Source of the DNA: Aureimonas ureilytica
GTDB lineage: Bacteria > Pseudomonadota > Alphaproteobacteria > Rhizobiales > Rhizobiaceae
DNA: 64,000 nt
Reading direction: 5' to 3'
Assembly: GCF_001475935.1 (NCBI RefSeq)
Contig: NZ_LDQA01000008.1
Location: forward strand, 1-64,000
Position numbers and translations under genes: made by a program
Notes under the pieces: model-generated
Seen by the model: the letters and a program-made list of their open reading frames with translations, nothing else
Database searches by the model: none
Told to the model about the DNA's origin: nothing
In this document: in pieces, positions 42,941 to 52,430 of the stretch
How positions within the stretch are numbered: position 1 is the first letter of the stretch
How the letters are laid out: each line of letters starts with the position of its first letter

Positions 42941-43663
42941 GGGCTCGTTCGCGTCAGCTCAGTGAAACGCGGCAAGACCGTCTGGCGGACGCCCGACGCT
43001 TGTCGTGCGTCGCCGCCGCCGCGCCGGCTCTTTCCTGCCGACCGCCCGCTGCGGGTTCGAAACTGCCAATCCTCATAGGGCCGTGGGCCACAGACCGGGA
43101 ATGTCGCCTCGAATGTGGTCGGGGCCGGACGCCTCCAACGTCGTTGATCCGATACGAGTTTTGCCTCAAGGCCCACAGCAAGCCTAAGGCTGTCCGACTG
43201 CCGTCTCAGGGATAAGGCTGTTCCAGGCGCGGGCTGGCACGGGAAATTCCAGCGCGTCGTGCCCGCCGACATCCGCTCAACCAAAGCCCGCTCGATCTGC
43301 GTGCAAACCATAGGCTCCGCTGATCCTCCCCGCGCGTTTTGGCAGAGTCCTTGGCTGTGCATTGTGGAGGATATTTCGTCGCGACCGCACCGCCGATGCG
43401 CCGTCGCCTTACGCGCGCCTCGCTTCTCGCCCAGACCCCAAACACATCATCACTCTCGGCCCGGTGGTTTGGCCCGGAACTCGAAGATCGGCGAGGACGC
43501 CGGTAGGCGAGCGCTCGAGCAACGGCTCGGAACGATTTTCGGGACGAGGGCTAACGTTTGAACGCGATCGGTCGAATCCAAGGCGACGACTGCCGTTCCC
43601 GCCCTTCATTGCGAATGAAGAGCCTCTGATCCAATCCGCTTCGGCTGCGCTGTGATGCGCCTA
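42941..43663. other. Long intergenic stretch without recognisable genes
   Basis: About 720 bases between the membrane-protein gene and the pseudopilin gene. Open frames are short and have no family pattern. A GGTTCGAAA string near 43053 recalls a tRNA T-loop, but no cloverleaf can be built around it. It may hold decayed sequence, though no parent could be recognised. Confidence 0.4.
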
Positions 43664-44110
43664 TCAAGGCCCCGAAATATCGGCGTCCTCGCCCGTGCCG
43701 CCGGGTGCGCCATCGCGGCCGAGCGAGACGATGCGGAAGCCGCCGGGAGACACTTCGTAGGCATAGGGTCGGCCCCATGGGTCGGTCAGGCCGCTCTGGT
43801 TCTTGAGATAGGGGCCGTTCCAGCCGGGCGAGCCGTCATTCGTCATGAGGGCGGCCAGGCCCTTGTCGGCTTGCGGATAGGCGCCGGTGTCGAGGTAGTA
43901 GAGTTCCACGGCATTGGCGAGATTGTGCACCTGCGTGCGTGCCGTGTCGGCCTTGGCGGTGCCGATATAGCCGAGCACGCGGGGGCCGACGAGCGTCGCA
44001 ATCATCGCGATGATCGCCAGAACCACGAGAAGCTCGACCAGCGTGAAGCCGGCATCGGCGCGATCGTCCCGCGACAGCGCTTCGGCTGTCCGATCCTCGT
44101 TGCGTGCCAT
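43664..44110 (-). CDS. gspG: Type II secretion major pseudopilin GspG-like protein (orphan)
   Basis: The 148-residue protein has a prepilin leader of 21 residues ending in Gly21, with cleavage before Phe22 (AG|FTLVELLVV) and Glu26 as the conserved +5 residue. The hydrophobic N-terminal helix follows. The C-terminal GspG pattern is intact: YPQADKGLAAL, WNGPYLK, DPWGRPYAYEV, and the calcium-loop region SLGRDGAPGGTGEDADI. GspG forms the pseudopilus of type II secretion systems. No other gsp gene is in the window, so it is separated from a system or acts as an accessory pseudopilin. ATG 44110 is chosen as it gives a normal short leader. Confidence 0.85.
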   Translation of the reverse strand: MARNEDRTAEALSRDDRADAGFTLVELLVVLAIIAMIATLVGPRVLGYIGTAKADTARTQVHNLANAVELYYLDTGAYPQADKGLAALMTNDGSPGWNGPYLKNQSGLTDPWGRPYAYEVSPGGFRIVSLGRDGAPGGTGEDADISGP

Positions 44111-44314
44111 GACTCGTCCCTCGTCGGTCTCGATGCGGCCGACCTTAGGCTCCATCGCTTTGCGATCCGGTAAAGCGCGTCGGCTCGAATCCGCCGGTTC
44201 CCCAGATCCGGGATCGGGCAGGGCGACGCACCCCGCCGTCCGGGCGGAGGCAAGCGCTTCCCGTTATGCGATCGCCCCCGGCGCGGCGAGATCGGCCCTC
44301 GCCGCCTTCCCTGC

Positions 44315-45427
<1,113 letters not shown>

Positions 45428-45448
45428 TGGTCGTCCTCCCCCTGTCGA

Positions 45449-47143
45449 TCAATCCAGCTGCAAGAAGGCGGCGCCATGCCGCGCGAGCGCGAGGCGGCCT
45501 GTCTCGAACCGCGCGCCGAACGCGCCCGCTTCGCTCAGGAGACGCGCCCCCGAGAAATCCCCACCCACGTCGATCTCGGCTTCGCGACGCGACAGGTTGA
45601 AGACGCAGAGCAGCGCGTCCGATCCTTGCCGGCGCGTGAAGGCGAGACAGTCCGAGCCGAGATCGTGGAAGGCGATGTCGCCTTTCACCAGCGCCGGATG
45701 GCGGCGGCGGAAGGCAAGGAAGTTGCGATAGGTCTCCATCAGAGAACCCGCCACGCCCTCCTGCGCATCCACCGCCAGCGGCAGATGCTCGGGGGGCACA
45801 GGCAGCCAGGGGCGTGCGGCCGTGGTGAAGCCGCCATTCGGCGCGCCGGCGGTCCAGACCATGGGCGTGCGGCAGCCGTCGCGGCCCTTGATCGTGGGCC
45901 AGAAGCGCTTGCCCCAAGGGTCCACGATATCCTCGTAGGGGATTTCGGCCTCGCTCAAGCCGAGTTCCTCGCCCTGATAGAGGCACACCGAGCCGCGCAG
46001 AGAAAGAAGAAGCGCGGCGGCGAGCCTGAGCACCGCGTCCCGGTCATCCTGCCCGTCCGCCCAGCGCGTGGCGTGGCGCGTCACGTCATGGTTGGAAAAG
46101 GCCCAGCAGGCCCAGGCGTCCGTGCCCCCGTCCAGGAACCGCTCGATCACCGGGCGGATGTCGTCGATCGCGGGCAGCTCCGTGTTCAGGAAGTCGAAGG
46201 CGTAGCTCATATGAAGCCGGTCGCCGCCTTCGGTATATTCGCGCATCAGCTCGACACCGCGAATGAGTTCGCCGACTTCCCCCACCGCCGTCGCGGCCGG
46301 ATATTCGTCGAGCAGGGCGCGGAAGCGTGTCAGGAAGCCGAGATTTTCGGGCCTGTTCTTGTCGTAGAGATGGTCCTGCCGATTATAGGGCCGGTCGCGC
46401 GGAGCGGTGCGCTCGTTCCAATTGCCGGGATGGAGAGGCGGGTTGTCGCGAAGCTCGGCGTCGTGAAAGTAGAAATTGACCGTATCCAGCCGAAATCCGT
46501 CCACGCCCCGGTCGAGCCAGAAGCGCACGACATCCAGCATCGCGTCCTGAACGGCGGGGTTGTGGAAGTTGAGGTCGGGCTGCGAGATCAGGAAGTTGTG
46601 GAGGTAATATTGCTGACGCCCGGCGTCCCACTCCCAGGACGAGCCGCCGAAATTCGACATCCAGTTGTTGGGCGGCGAGCCGTCGTCTTTCGGCTCCGCC
46701 CAGACATACCAGTCCGCCCGTGGGTTGGTGCGGTCCTTGCGGCTTTCCACGAACCAGGGATGGCGGTCGGAAGAATGGGAGAGAACGAGGTCGATCATGA
46801 CCTTGAGCCCGAGCCGATGGGCTTCCGCCACCAGCATGTCGAAATCCTGGAGCGTGCCGAAGATCGGATCGACGCCGCGATAGTCCGACACGTCGTAGCC
46901 GAAATCGTCCATCGGCGAGGTGAAGAAAGGCGAGATCCAGAGCGCGTCTGCCCCGAGCTTGGCGATATGGGGCAGGCGCTGGGTGATGCCGGGCAAGTCG
47001 CCCACGCCGTCGCCGTTCGAGTCCTGAAACGAGCGGGGATAGACCTGATAGATGACAGCCCCGCGCCACCAGTCGCGATCGGGAGTCGCCGTCGGCTGGA
47101 TCGCCGGGCTCTCGGTGGAGGTCGCTTGAACTTTATCGAGCAT
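45449..47143 (-). CDS. aglA: Alpha-glucosidase, GH13 (AglA)
   Basis: The 564-residue cytoplasmic GH13 enzyme cleaves imported alpha-glucosides such as sucrose, maltose or trehalose-like sugars. The conserved regions are visible: DLVLSHSS (region I), catalytic nucleophile Asp220 in GFRLDTVN, acid/base Glu289 in VGEVGEL, and Asp353 in FSNHD. The N-terminus WWRGAVIYQVYPRSFQDSNGDG is typical of oligo-1,6-glucosidase/alpha-glucosidases. No signal peptide is seen. It lies 5 bases after the permease stop and 21 before aglK, inside the transport operon. Confidence 0.9.
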   Translation of the reverse strand: MLDKVQATSTESPAIQPTATPDRDWWRGAVIYQVYPRSFQDSNGDGVGDLPGITQRLPHIAKLGADALWISPFFTSPMDDFGYDVSDYRGVDPIFGTLQDFDMLVAEAHRLGLKVMIDLVLSHSSDRHPWFVESRKDRTNPRADWYVWAEPKDDGSPPNNWMSNFGGSSWEWDAGRQQYYLHNFLISQPDLNFHNPAVQDAMLDVVRFWLDRGVDGFRLDTVNFYFHDAELRDNPPLHPGNWNERTAPRDRPYNRQDHLYDKNRPENLGFLTRFRALLDEYPAATAVGEVGELIRGVELMREYTEGGDRLHMSYAFDFLNTELPAIDDIRPVIERFLDGGTDAWACWAFSNHDVTRHATRWADGQDDRDAVLRLAAALLLSLRGSVCLYQGEELGLSEAEIPYEDIVDPWGKRFWPTIKGRDGCRTPMVWTAGAPNGGFTTAARPWLPVPPEHLPLAVDAQEGVAGSLMETYRNFLAFRRRHPALVKGDIAFHDLGSDCLAFTRRQGSDALLCVFNLSRREAEIDVGGDFSGARLLSEAGAFGARFETGRLALARHGAAFLQLD

Positions 47144-47148
47144 CGGGA

Positions 47149-47991
47149 CTAACCCTTCACGCCGCCTGCGGTGAGGCCGGAAATGATCTTGCGTTGGAAG
47201 ATGAGGACGAGAACGATCAAGGGCACCGTGACGACGACGGAGGCGGCCATGATCGTGCCCCAGGGCGTTTCCTGTTCAGACGCGCCCGACAGAAGCGCGA
47301 TGGCGACGGGCACCGTGCGCGTGTCGTTGTTGGCCACGAAGGTCAGCGCGAAGAGGAATTCGTTCCAGGCGGCGATGAAGGCCAGAAGCCCGGTCGTCAC
47401 CAGCGCCGGCCACATCAGCGGCAGGAAGACGCGCCGGATGATGGTGAAGGGCGAGGCCCCGTCCACGATCGCCGCCTCCTCGATTTCGACCGGCAGATCG
47501 CGCATGAAGGTGGTCAGCACCCAAACCGTGAAGGGCAGGGTGAAGATCATATAGGCGAAGATCAGCGAGAAGAGCGTGTTGTAGAGGCCCATGGCGCGGA
47601 CCATCTCGAACAGGCCCGCCAGCACCGCGATCTGCGGGAACATCGACACGGCGAGAATGGTGAGCAGCAGGAGTCCGCGTCCCCGGAACGAGACGCGAGA
47701 CAGCGCGTAGGCGGCGGTGACGGCCAGAAACAGCGAGATCGCCACCACCGAAACCGCCACGATCAGCGAGTTCAGGATGTTGCGCAGGAACGTGCCGGTG
47801 GACAGCACGCCCTCGTAATTGGCGAGCGTGATGGCGCGCGGCCAATAGTCGATGCGGAAGAGATCGGTGCCGCTCTTCAGGCTGGTCAGGATGGCGTAGT
47901 AGAACGGGAAGACCGAAAACACGACGATGGCAATGACGAGGGCGTAGAAGCCGACGCGGCCGGCCGCGCGCTGGAGGGTTCGAGCGCTCAT
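47149..47991 (-). CDS. aglG: Alpha-glucoside ABC transporter permease (AglG, MalG type)
   Basis: The 280-residue permease has six helices and the EAA loop EEAAIVDGASPFTIIRRVFLP. ATG 47991 shares a base with the stop of aglF (TGATG-type junction). A much longer open frame upstream is only a shadow of aglF. It ends KIISGLTAGGVKG, as usual for the subfamily. Confidence 0.88.
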   Translation of the reverse strand: MSARTLQRAAGRVGFYALVIAIVVFSVFPFYYAILTSLKSGTDLFRIDYWPRAITLANYEGVLSTGTFLRNILNSLIVAVSVVAISLFLAVTAAYALSRVSFRGRGLLLLTILAVSMFPQIAVLAGLFEMVRAMGLYNTLFSLIFAYMIFTLPFTVWVLTTFMRDLPVEIEEAAIVDGASPFTIIRRVFLPLMWPALVTTGLLAFIAAWNEFLFALTFVANNDTRTVPVAIALLSGASEQETPWGTIMAASVVVTVPLIVLVLIFQRKIISGLTAGGVKG

Positions 47992-49019
47992 CACTGGCCT
48001 CCTGCAAGATTGAGCCGGGCGGTCTTGATGTAAAGCAGCGTGATCATCGCGATCACGAGGAAGAGCATGGTCGAGGCGGCCGAGCCTTGCGCGAAATTGT
48101 CGAACTGGAAGAGGTTCTCCTGCGCATAGACGCTCATGGTCTTGGTCTGCGGGTTGTTGGGCGTCAGCACGTAGATCAGATCGAAGACGCGCAGCGCATC
48201 CAGCGCGCGGAAGATGACGGCGACGAGGATCGCCGGGCGGATCAGCGGCAGCGTCACCTTGAAGAAGACCTTGACCGGGTTCACGCCATCGATCTTCGCG
48301 GCCTCGTAGACATCGCCCGGCACCATCTGAAGGCCGGCGAGGATCAGCAGCGCCATGAAGGGCGTGGTCTTCCAGACGTCCACGATGATCACGGCGATCA
48401 TGGCCGTGTCGGGCGAGGCAGTCCAGGCGATGGGCGCGGAGATCAGGCCGAGCTTCACGAGCATGTCGTTGAGGATGCCGAACTGGTCGTTCATCATCCA
48501 AGCCCACATCTTGGCCGAGACGATGGTCGGGATGGCCCAGGGGATCAGCACGGCGGCGCGCACCAGGGCGCGGCCCTTGAACTCGGCGTTCAAGACGAGC
48601 GCGAAGATCAGACCCAGCACCGTCTCGATCGACACCGAGATGATGGCGTAGCGCACCGTGTTCCAGACCGCCTGCCACCAGATGGGATCGGCGAGCAGGC
48701 CGAAGGCTTCACCCTCTCCGCCTCCATAGTCCACCCACTCGTAATAGTTGGCGAAGCCGACGAACTGCGCGCCTTCGAGGTCGGACAGGCGAGCGTTGGT
48801 GAAGGAGAACTGGATGGTCTGGAATAGCGGCCAGGCCGCGACCAGCGCCAGAACGAGGAGCATCGGTAGAAGAAAGAGCCAGGCGGCGCGCCGGCGCTGG
48901 CGCGTCAGGGCCGAGCGGCCTGCCGGAGCGGATGGCGCGCTCGGGGCGGGCAGGCCGGCTTTGGGCTCGGCCTCGAAGCTTTTCCGGGTGGGGGGTGCGC
49001 CGGGTGTGGCGTTGGACAT
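47991..49019 (-). CDS. aglF: Alpha-glucoside ABC transporter permease (AglF, MalF type)
   Basis: The 342-residue permease has a Pro/Ala-rich cytoplasmic N-terminus (about 45 residues), six helices and the EAA loop YEAAKIDGVNPVKVFFKVTLP. I choose ATG 49019 with GAGG upstream. An ATG at 49094 would add 25 residues, but its ribosome-binding region lies inside the perfect hairpin at 49100-49126, which would hide it. The choice of start is uncertain. It follows aglE. Confidence 0.82.
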   Translation of the reverse strand: MSNATPGAPPTRKSFEAEPKAGLPAPSAPSAPAGRSALTRQRRRAAWLFLLPMLLVLALVAAWPLFQTIQFSFTNARLSDLEGAQFVGFANYYEWVDYGGGEGEAFGLLADPIWWQAVWNTVRYAIISVSIETVLGLIFALVLNAEFKGRALVRAAVLIPWAIPTIVSAKMWAWMMNDQFGILNDMLVKLGLISAPIAWTASPDTAMIAVIIVDVWKTTPFMALLILAGLQMVPGDVYEAAKIDGVNPVKVFFKVTLPLIRPAILVAVIFRALDALRVFDLIYVLTPNNPQTKTMSVYAQENLFQFDNFAQGSAASTMLFLVIAMITLLYIKTARLNLAGGQ

Positions 49020-49099
49020 CGCAAGCGCCTCGCAAAGGGGAGAGGTCGAGCCGGCGCGCGGCTGGGGTGGCGGCGCGGCGTCGAAAGGGCTCATGCCAT

Positions 49100-49126
49100 G
49101 TGCCTTCGCCTCGGGGGCGAAGGCAC
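49100..49126 (-). terminator. Perfect 11-bp intercistronic hairpin between aglE and aglF
   Basis: GTGCCTTCGCC (49100-49110) pairs exactly with GGCGAAGGCAC (49116-49126) around a 5-base loop. It lies 21 bases after the aglE stop. It has no T-run in the direction of transcription, so it may stabilise the aglE mRNA or attenuate read-through rather than end it. Confidence 0.6.
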
Positions 49127-49147
49127 CGTTCGCTCACCGGCGGAAGC

Positions 49148-50407
49148 TTACCAGGCGTTGCGCTTCAAACGGCGCAGCTGGCGCTCAAGGTCCTGAAGGT
49201 TCGCGGCACCGTCGCCCTGGCCGGCCAGCGTCTTGTTGGCCGCCGTCCAGAACTGCTGCGACACCTCGTTATACTTGGCCTTGGTGGGCGCGGAGGGGCG
49301 GGGCGTCGCGTTTTCGAAGACGCTCTTCCACTTGGCCACCAGCGGCTGCTGCGCCACGATCTCGGGGTCCTCGTAGAGCGAGGGAATGGTGGGCAGGCGC
49401 GCGGTGCCGAGCGCGCGGGACTTCTGCGCCTCGGCCGAGGTCAGGAACTTGACCAGCTCGATCGCGGCGTCCTTGTGCTCGGAATATTGCGAGATGGCGA
49501 GGTTCCAGCCGCCCAGGCACGCGGCGGACTGGCCGCCCTCGCCCGCCGGCAGGGGCACGGCGTCGAACTTGCCCTTGATGGGCGAGTCGGCTGCGTTGCC
49601 CAGCGGATAGGCATAGGGCCAGTTGCGCATGAAGACGGCGTTGCCGGTCTGCCAGACGCCGCGCGACTCTTCCTCCATGTAGCCGAGCACGCCCTGCGGG
49701 GCGATCGTGCCGACCCAGCCATGCGCCATGTCGAGCGCGGCGGCGGCCTTGGGATTGTTGACGGTGATCTCGCCTTCGGGCGAGACGATCTGGCCGCCGC
49801 CATTGGAGGCAGTCCATTCCAGCGCGTCGCAGGTCAGGCCCTCATAGGCCGCGCCCTGGAACACGAAGCCGTTCATCTGCGCGTTGCCGCCCTGTCGCTC
49901 GGCGTCCTGCACGAACTTGGCGGTTTCTGTCAGCTCGGCCCAAGTCTTGGGAACTTGGCGCCCGTGCTTCTCCAGAAGATCCTTGCGGTAGTAGAGGGCC
50001 GGCGCATCGGCGAAGAGCGGCATGGCGACGAGCTTGCCGTCCACGGTCTGCGACTGAATCACCGCGGGCAGATGCTGGCCGATCACGTCCTTCATGGGGC
50101 CGGACAGGTCCACGAGATTGGCGGCGAGCTGCGGCGCCCAGATAACGTCGGTGCGATAGACGTCCACATCCTTGTTGCCGGCCGAAAGCCAGAGCCGATA
50201 CTGGCCGAACTGGTCCGTCGTGGAGGCCGGCATGGTGACGATGGTCACCTTGTGGCCCGACGCCTTCTCGAACGCGTCAAGCTGCCCGCGCATCTCGTCC
50301 ACGTCGCGCCCGACCGAGCCGAGCGCGATGCTCAAGGTTTCGGCGTGCGCGCCGGCATTTCCCAGAATCGTGGCGGCGATGAGCCCTGCGGCGAATGCTT
50401 TCAGCAT
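49148..50407 (-). CDS. aglE: Alpha-glucoside ABC transporter binding protein (AglE type)
   Basis: The 419-residue family-1 binding protein has a signal peptide (cleavage after AHA, about residue 22). The mature chain begins ETLSIALGS, with sugar-binding-protein features YRTDVIWAPQLAANL, PLFADAPALYYRKDL and TWAELTETAKFVQ. ATG 50407 has GGGAGG upstream. First gene of the agl operon, it is transcribed from the operator-bearing divergent region shared with the LacI-type regulator. Confidence 0.88.
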   Translation of the reverse strand: MLKAFAAGLIAATILGNAGAHAETLSIALGSVGRDVDEMRGQLDAFEKASGHKVTIVTMPASTTDQFGQYRLWLSAGNKDVDVYRTDVIWAPQLAANLVDLSGPMKDVIGQHLPAVIQSQTVDGKLVAMPLFADAPALYYRKDLLEKHGRQVPKTWAELTETAKFVQDAERQGGNAQMNGFVFQGAAYEGLTCDALEWTASNGGGQIVSPEGEITVNNPKAAAALDMAHGWVGTIAPQGVLGYMEEESRGVWQTGNAVFMRNWPYAYPLGNAADSPIKGKFDAVPLPAGEGGQSAACLGGWNLAISQYSEHKDAAIELVKFLTSAEAQKSRALGTARLPTIPSLYEDPEIVAQQPLVAKWKSVFENATPRPSAPTKAKYNEVSQQFWTAANKTLAGQGDGAANLQDLERQLRRLKRNAW

Positions 50408-50547
50408 ATGATGTCCTCCCGTTTCGTTCCAATCAGCGCCGCCTTCCGCCCCGTCGCCCTCCCTGGCGACGATGCGGCGGCTCATGGTTTCCGCCGGTTC
50501 CGCTCCGGCCCTGCATGATCCCACAAATTTGCGTCCCGGCACTGTTT

Positions 50548-50577
50548 AAAGCGCTTTCATTGAATTTGAAGCGCTTT
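50548..50577. promoter_or_regulatory. Twin LacI-type operators of the agl locus
   Basis: Two copies of the LacI-family core AAGCGCTT, one within AAAGCGCTTT (50548-50557) and one within GAAGCGCTTT (50568-50577), have centres exactly 20 bases apart. The flanks are mirror images: GTTTAAAGCGCTT at the left and AAGCGCTTTAAAC at the right. The sites cover the predicted aglE promoter spacer and start region and are the likely binding sites of the adjacent regulator. Confidence 0.7.
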
Positions 50578-50591
50578 AAACTCTGTGTCAA
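50563..50591 (-). promoter_or_regulatory. Candidate aglE promoter
   Basis: On the minus strand a perfect TTGACA (50591 to 50586) is followed after 17 bases by CAAATT (50568 to 50563). One operator core lies in the spacer and the other just downstream, a classic repressible layout. Confidence 0.5.
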
Positions 50592-50665
50592 CATGGCATG
50601 GATCGGTTTGCCGCTTGCAGGTTGCGCTCGGGCGGCGTTGATCGTGGAACAGGATAAGTGGCGGG

Positions 50666-51712
50666 ATGATCCGCAATCTCAAGGACCTCGCAGACTATCT
50701 CGGCCTGTCGCCGGCGACGGTGAGCCGCGCGCTGAACGGCTATCCCGAAGTCAACGCGAAGACGCGGCACCGTGTTCTGGACGCGGCCAAGCGGCTGAAC
50801 TACCGCCCGAACCTCTCGGCCCAGCGCCTTGCCACGGGCCGCGCCGACGCGATCGGACTCCTGTTCGGCATCGCCGACAATATGCTCGACAATCCGATCG
50901 TCACCGATCTCCTGACCGGCATCGCGGAAACGGCGGCCGAGCGAGGCATGGCGATCCATCTCTTTCCGACCAAGAGGGGAGAGGAGCGCGCGGCCTGCGA
51001 GCGGATCGTGAGCTCGGGCGCGGTGGATGCGCTGGTGCTTCTGTCGCCCATTCTCGACCGGCCCGACACGGCCGATCTCGCCGAGATCGACTTTCCCGTG
51101 GTCTGCCATGGGCGACCGCTGCTCGGCCAGGCCGTCGCCTCGATGAGCGTCGACAATCTCGGCGCGTTCTTCAAGGGCACCGCCCATCTCACCGCACTCG
51201 GCCACCGCCGGATTGCGCTCCTCAACGGCGAAGAAATCTATTCCTACGCGGTGGACCGGCGCGAGGGCTATGTCCGCGCCCTGGCCGAAGCCGGACTCGC
51301 CCCCGGCCCGGACCTGATGGCACAGGGGCCGCAAACCTTCGCGCAGGGTTTTGCCGCCGCCAGAGCGATGCTGGCCTCGGGCGCGAGGCCGACGGCGTTT
51401 CTGTGTTCCTCGGTTCTGATGGCGACGGGCGCGGCCCGCGCCATCGCGGCGGCGGGCCTGCGCGTGCCGGGCGACATTTCGCTGATGGCCCATGACGACG
51501 TGATCGACGCCCTGCCGAGCGAGATCGCCGCGCCCGGCCTCACGGTTCTGCGCTCCAGCGTGCGCTTGGCGGGGCGGCGTCTCGCGGATATGGCGATCGA
51601 GCGCCGCCAAGGCACGCCCGCCGCCGACCTCGTGGAGGTCTGGGATGTGCCGCTGATCGAAGGTCGATCGACGGGGCCGGCTCCCGTGGACGCGGGAGGA
51701 GACATCGGATGA
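50666..51712 (+). CDS. aglR: LacI-family transcriptional regulator of alpha-glucoside use (AglR type)
   Basis: The 348-residue regulator has an N-terminal helix-turn-helix and hinge (LKDLADYLGLSPATVSRALNG, then VLDAAKRLNYRPNLSAQRLATG) and a periplasmic-binding-like effector domain with the family GHRRIALLNG and VPGDISLMAHDD strands. Divergent from aglE with twin operators between, it most likely represses the operon until an alpha-glucoside binds. It overlaps the following DUF1349 gene by 4 bases. Confidence 0.88.
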   Translation: MIRNLKDLADYLGLSPATVSRALNGYPEVNAKTRHRVLDAAKRLNYRPNLSAQRLATGRADAIGLLFGIADNMLDNPIVTDLLTGIAETAAERGMAIHLFPTKRGEERAACERIVSSGAVDALVLLSPILDRPDTADLAEIDFPVVCHGRPLLGQAVASMSVDNLGAFFKGTAHLTALGHRRIALLNGEEIYSYAVDRREGYVRALAEAGLAPGPDLMAQGPQTFAQGFAAARAMLASGARPTAFLCSSVLMATGAARAIAAAGLRVPGDISLMAHDDVIDALPSEIAAPGLTVLRSSVRLAGRRLADMAIERRQGTPAADLVEVWDVPLIEGRSTGPAPVDAGGDIG

Positions 51713-52305
51713 ACGGACTGGAAATGAACGGACTGGACCGAGGCATCTGGCTGAACGAGCCGCCCGCCCATGCGCTGGAACACGGCGTTCTCGATCTGAC
51801 CACCGGCCCCTCGACCGACTTCTGGCGCGAAACGCATTACGGGTTCACGCGCGACAGCGGCCATCATCTCGGCCTCGACACATCCGATGGCTTCACCGCG
51901 CAGGTCCGCGTGCGCGCCCGTTTCGAGAGCCTCTATGACCAGGCCGGCCTCATGGTGCGGCTGGATGCCGAGCGCTGGGTGAAGTTCGGCGTCGAAGTGT
52001 CCGACGGGCGGGCGATGGCGGGCAGCGTCGTCACCGATGGGCGCTCCGACTGGGCAACCGGCCCGTTCGAGGGGGACGCGTCGGACTTCTGGCTGCGCGT
52101 GTCGCTGAAAGCCGGCGTGCTGCGCCTCCAGATCTCGCCCGATGGCAAGCGCTGGCCTCTCCTGCGCCTTTGCCCGTTTCCGCGAGCCGAGCGCTACAGC
52201 GTCGGCCCCATGGCCTGCACGCCGGAGCGCGGCGGCCTTCAGGTCCGATTCTCGCATTGGTCGCTCCAGCCGCATCTGGGCAAGGATCTGCACGACCTGT
52301 CATAG
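51709..52305 (+). CDS. DUF1349 family protein (concanavalin-like fold)
   Basis: The 198-residue DUF1349 protein is related to proteins labelled 'regulation of enolase'. Visible family features are the segment TDFWRETHYGFTRDSGHHL, YDQAGLMVRLDAERWVKFGVE and the closing strand FSHWSLQP. The fold is a beta-sandwich found in glucanase-like proteins, but catalytic residues are not evident and there is no signal peptide. It is coupled to aglR by a 4-base overlap, suggesting a role in sugar metabolism; its activity is unknown. Confidence 0.78.
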   Translation: MNGLEMNGLDRGIWLNEPPAHALEHGVLDLTTGPSTDFWRETHYGFTRDSGHHLGLDTSDGFTAQVRVRARFESLYDQAGLMVRLDAERWVKFGVEVSDGRAMAGSVVTDGRSDWATGPFEGDASDFWLRVSLKAGVLRLQISPDGKRWPLLRLCPFPRAERYSVGPMACTPERGGLQVRFSHWSLQPHLGKDLHDLS

Positions 52306-52430
52306 GCTGGCGGGGCTTGCGGGCCGGCCCGTCCGGCCCTATCGCTCGGACGTGGCGGCCCCCGCCAAGCCGCTTCCTGTCCCCCGCGCCGTTCCATGCC
52401 GATCGGCCCCGTGCTTCTCGGATCGTCTTC

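Noticed and set aside
43053..43063. GGTTCGAAA string suggestive of a tRNA T-loop
   Set aside because: No matching acceptor stem, anticodon arm or D-arm can be built around it.
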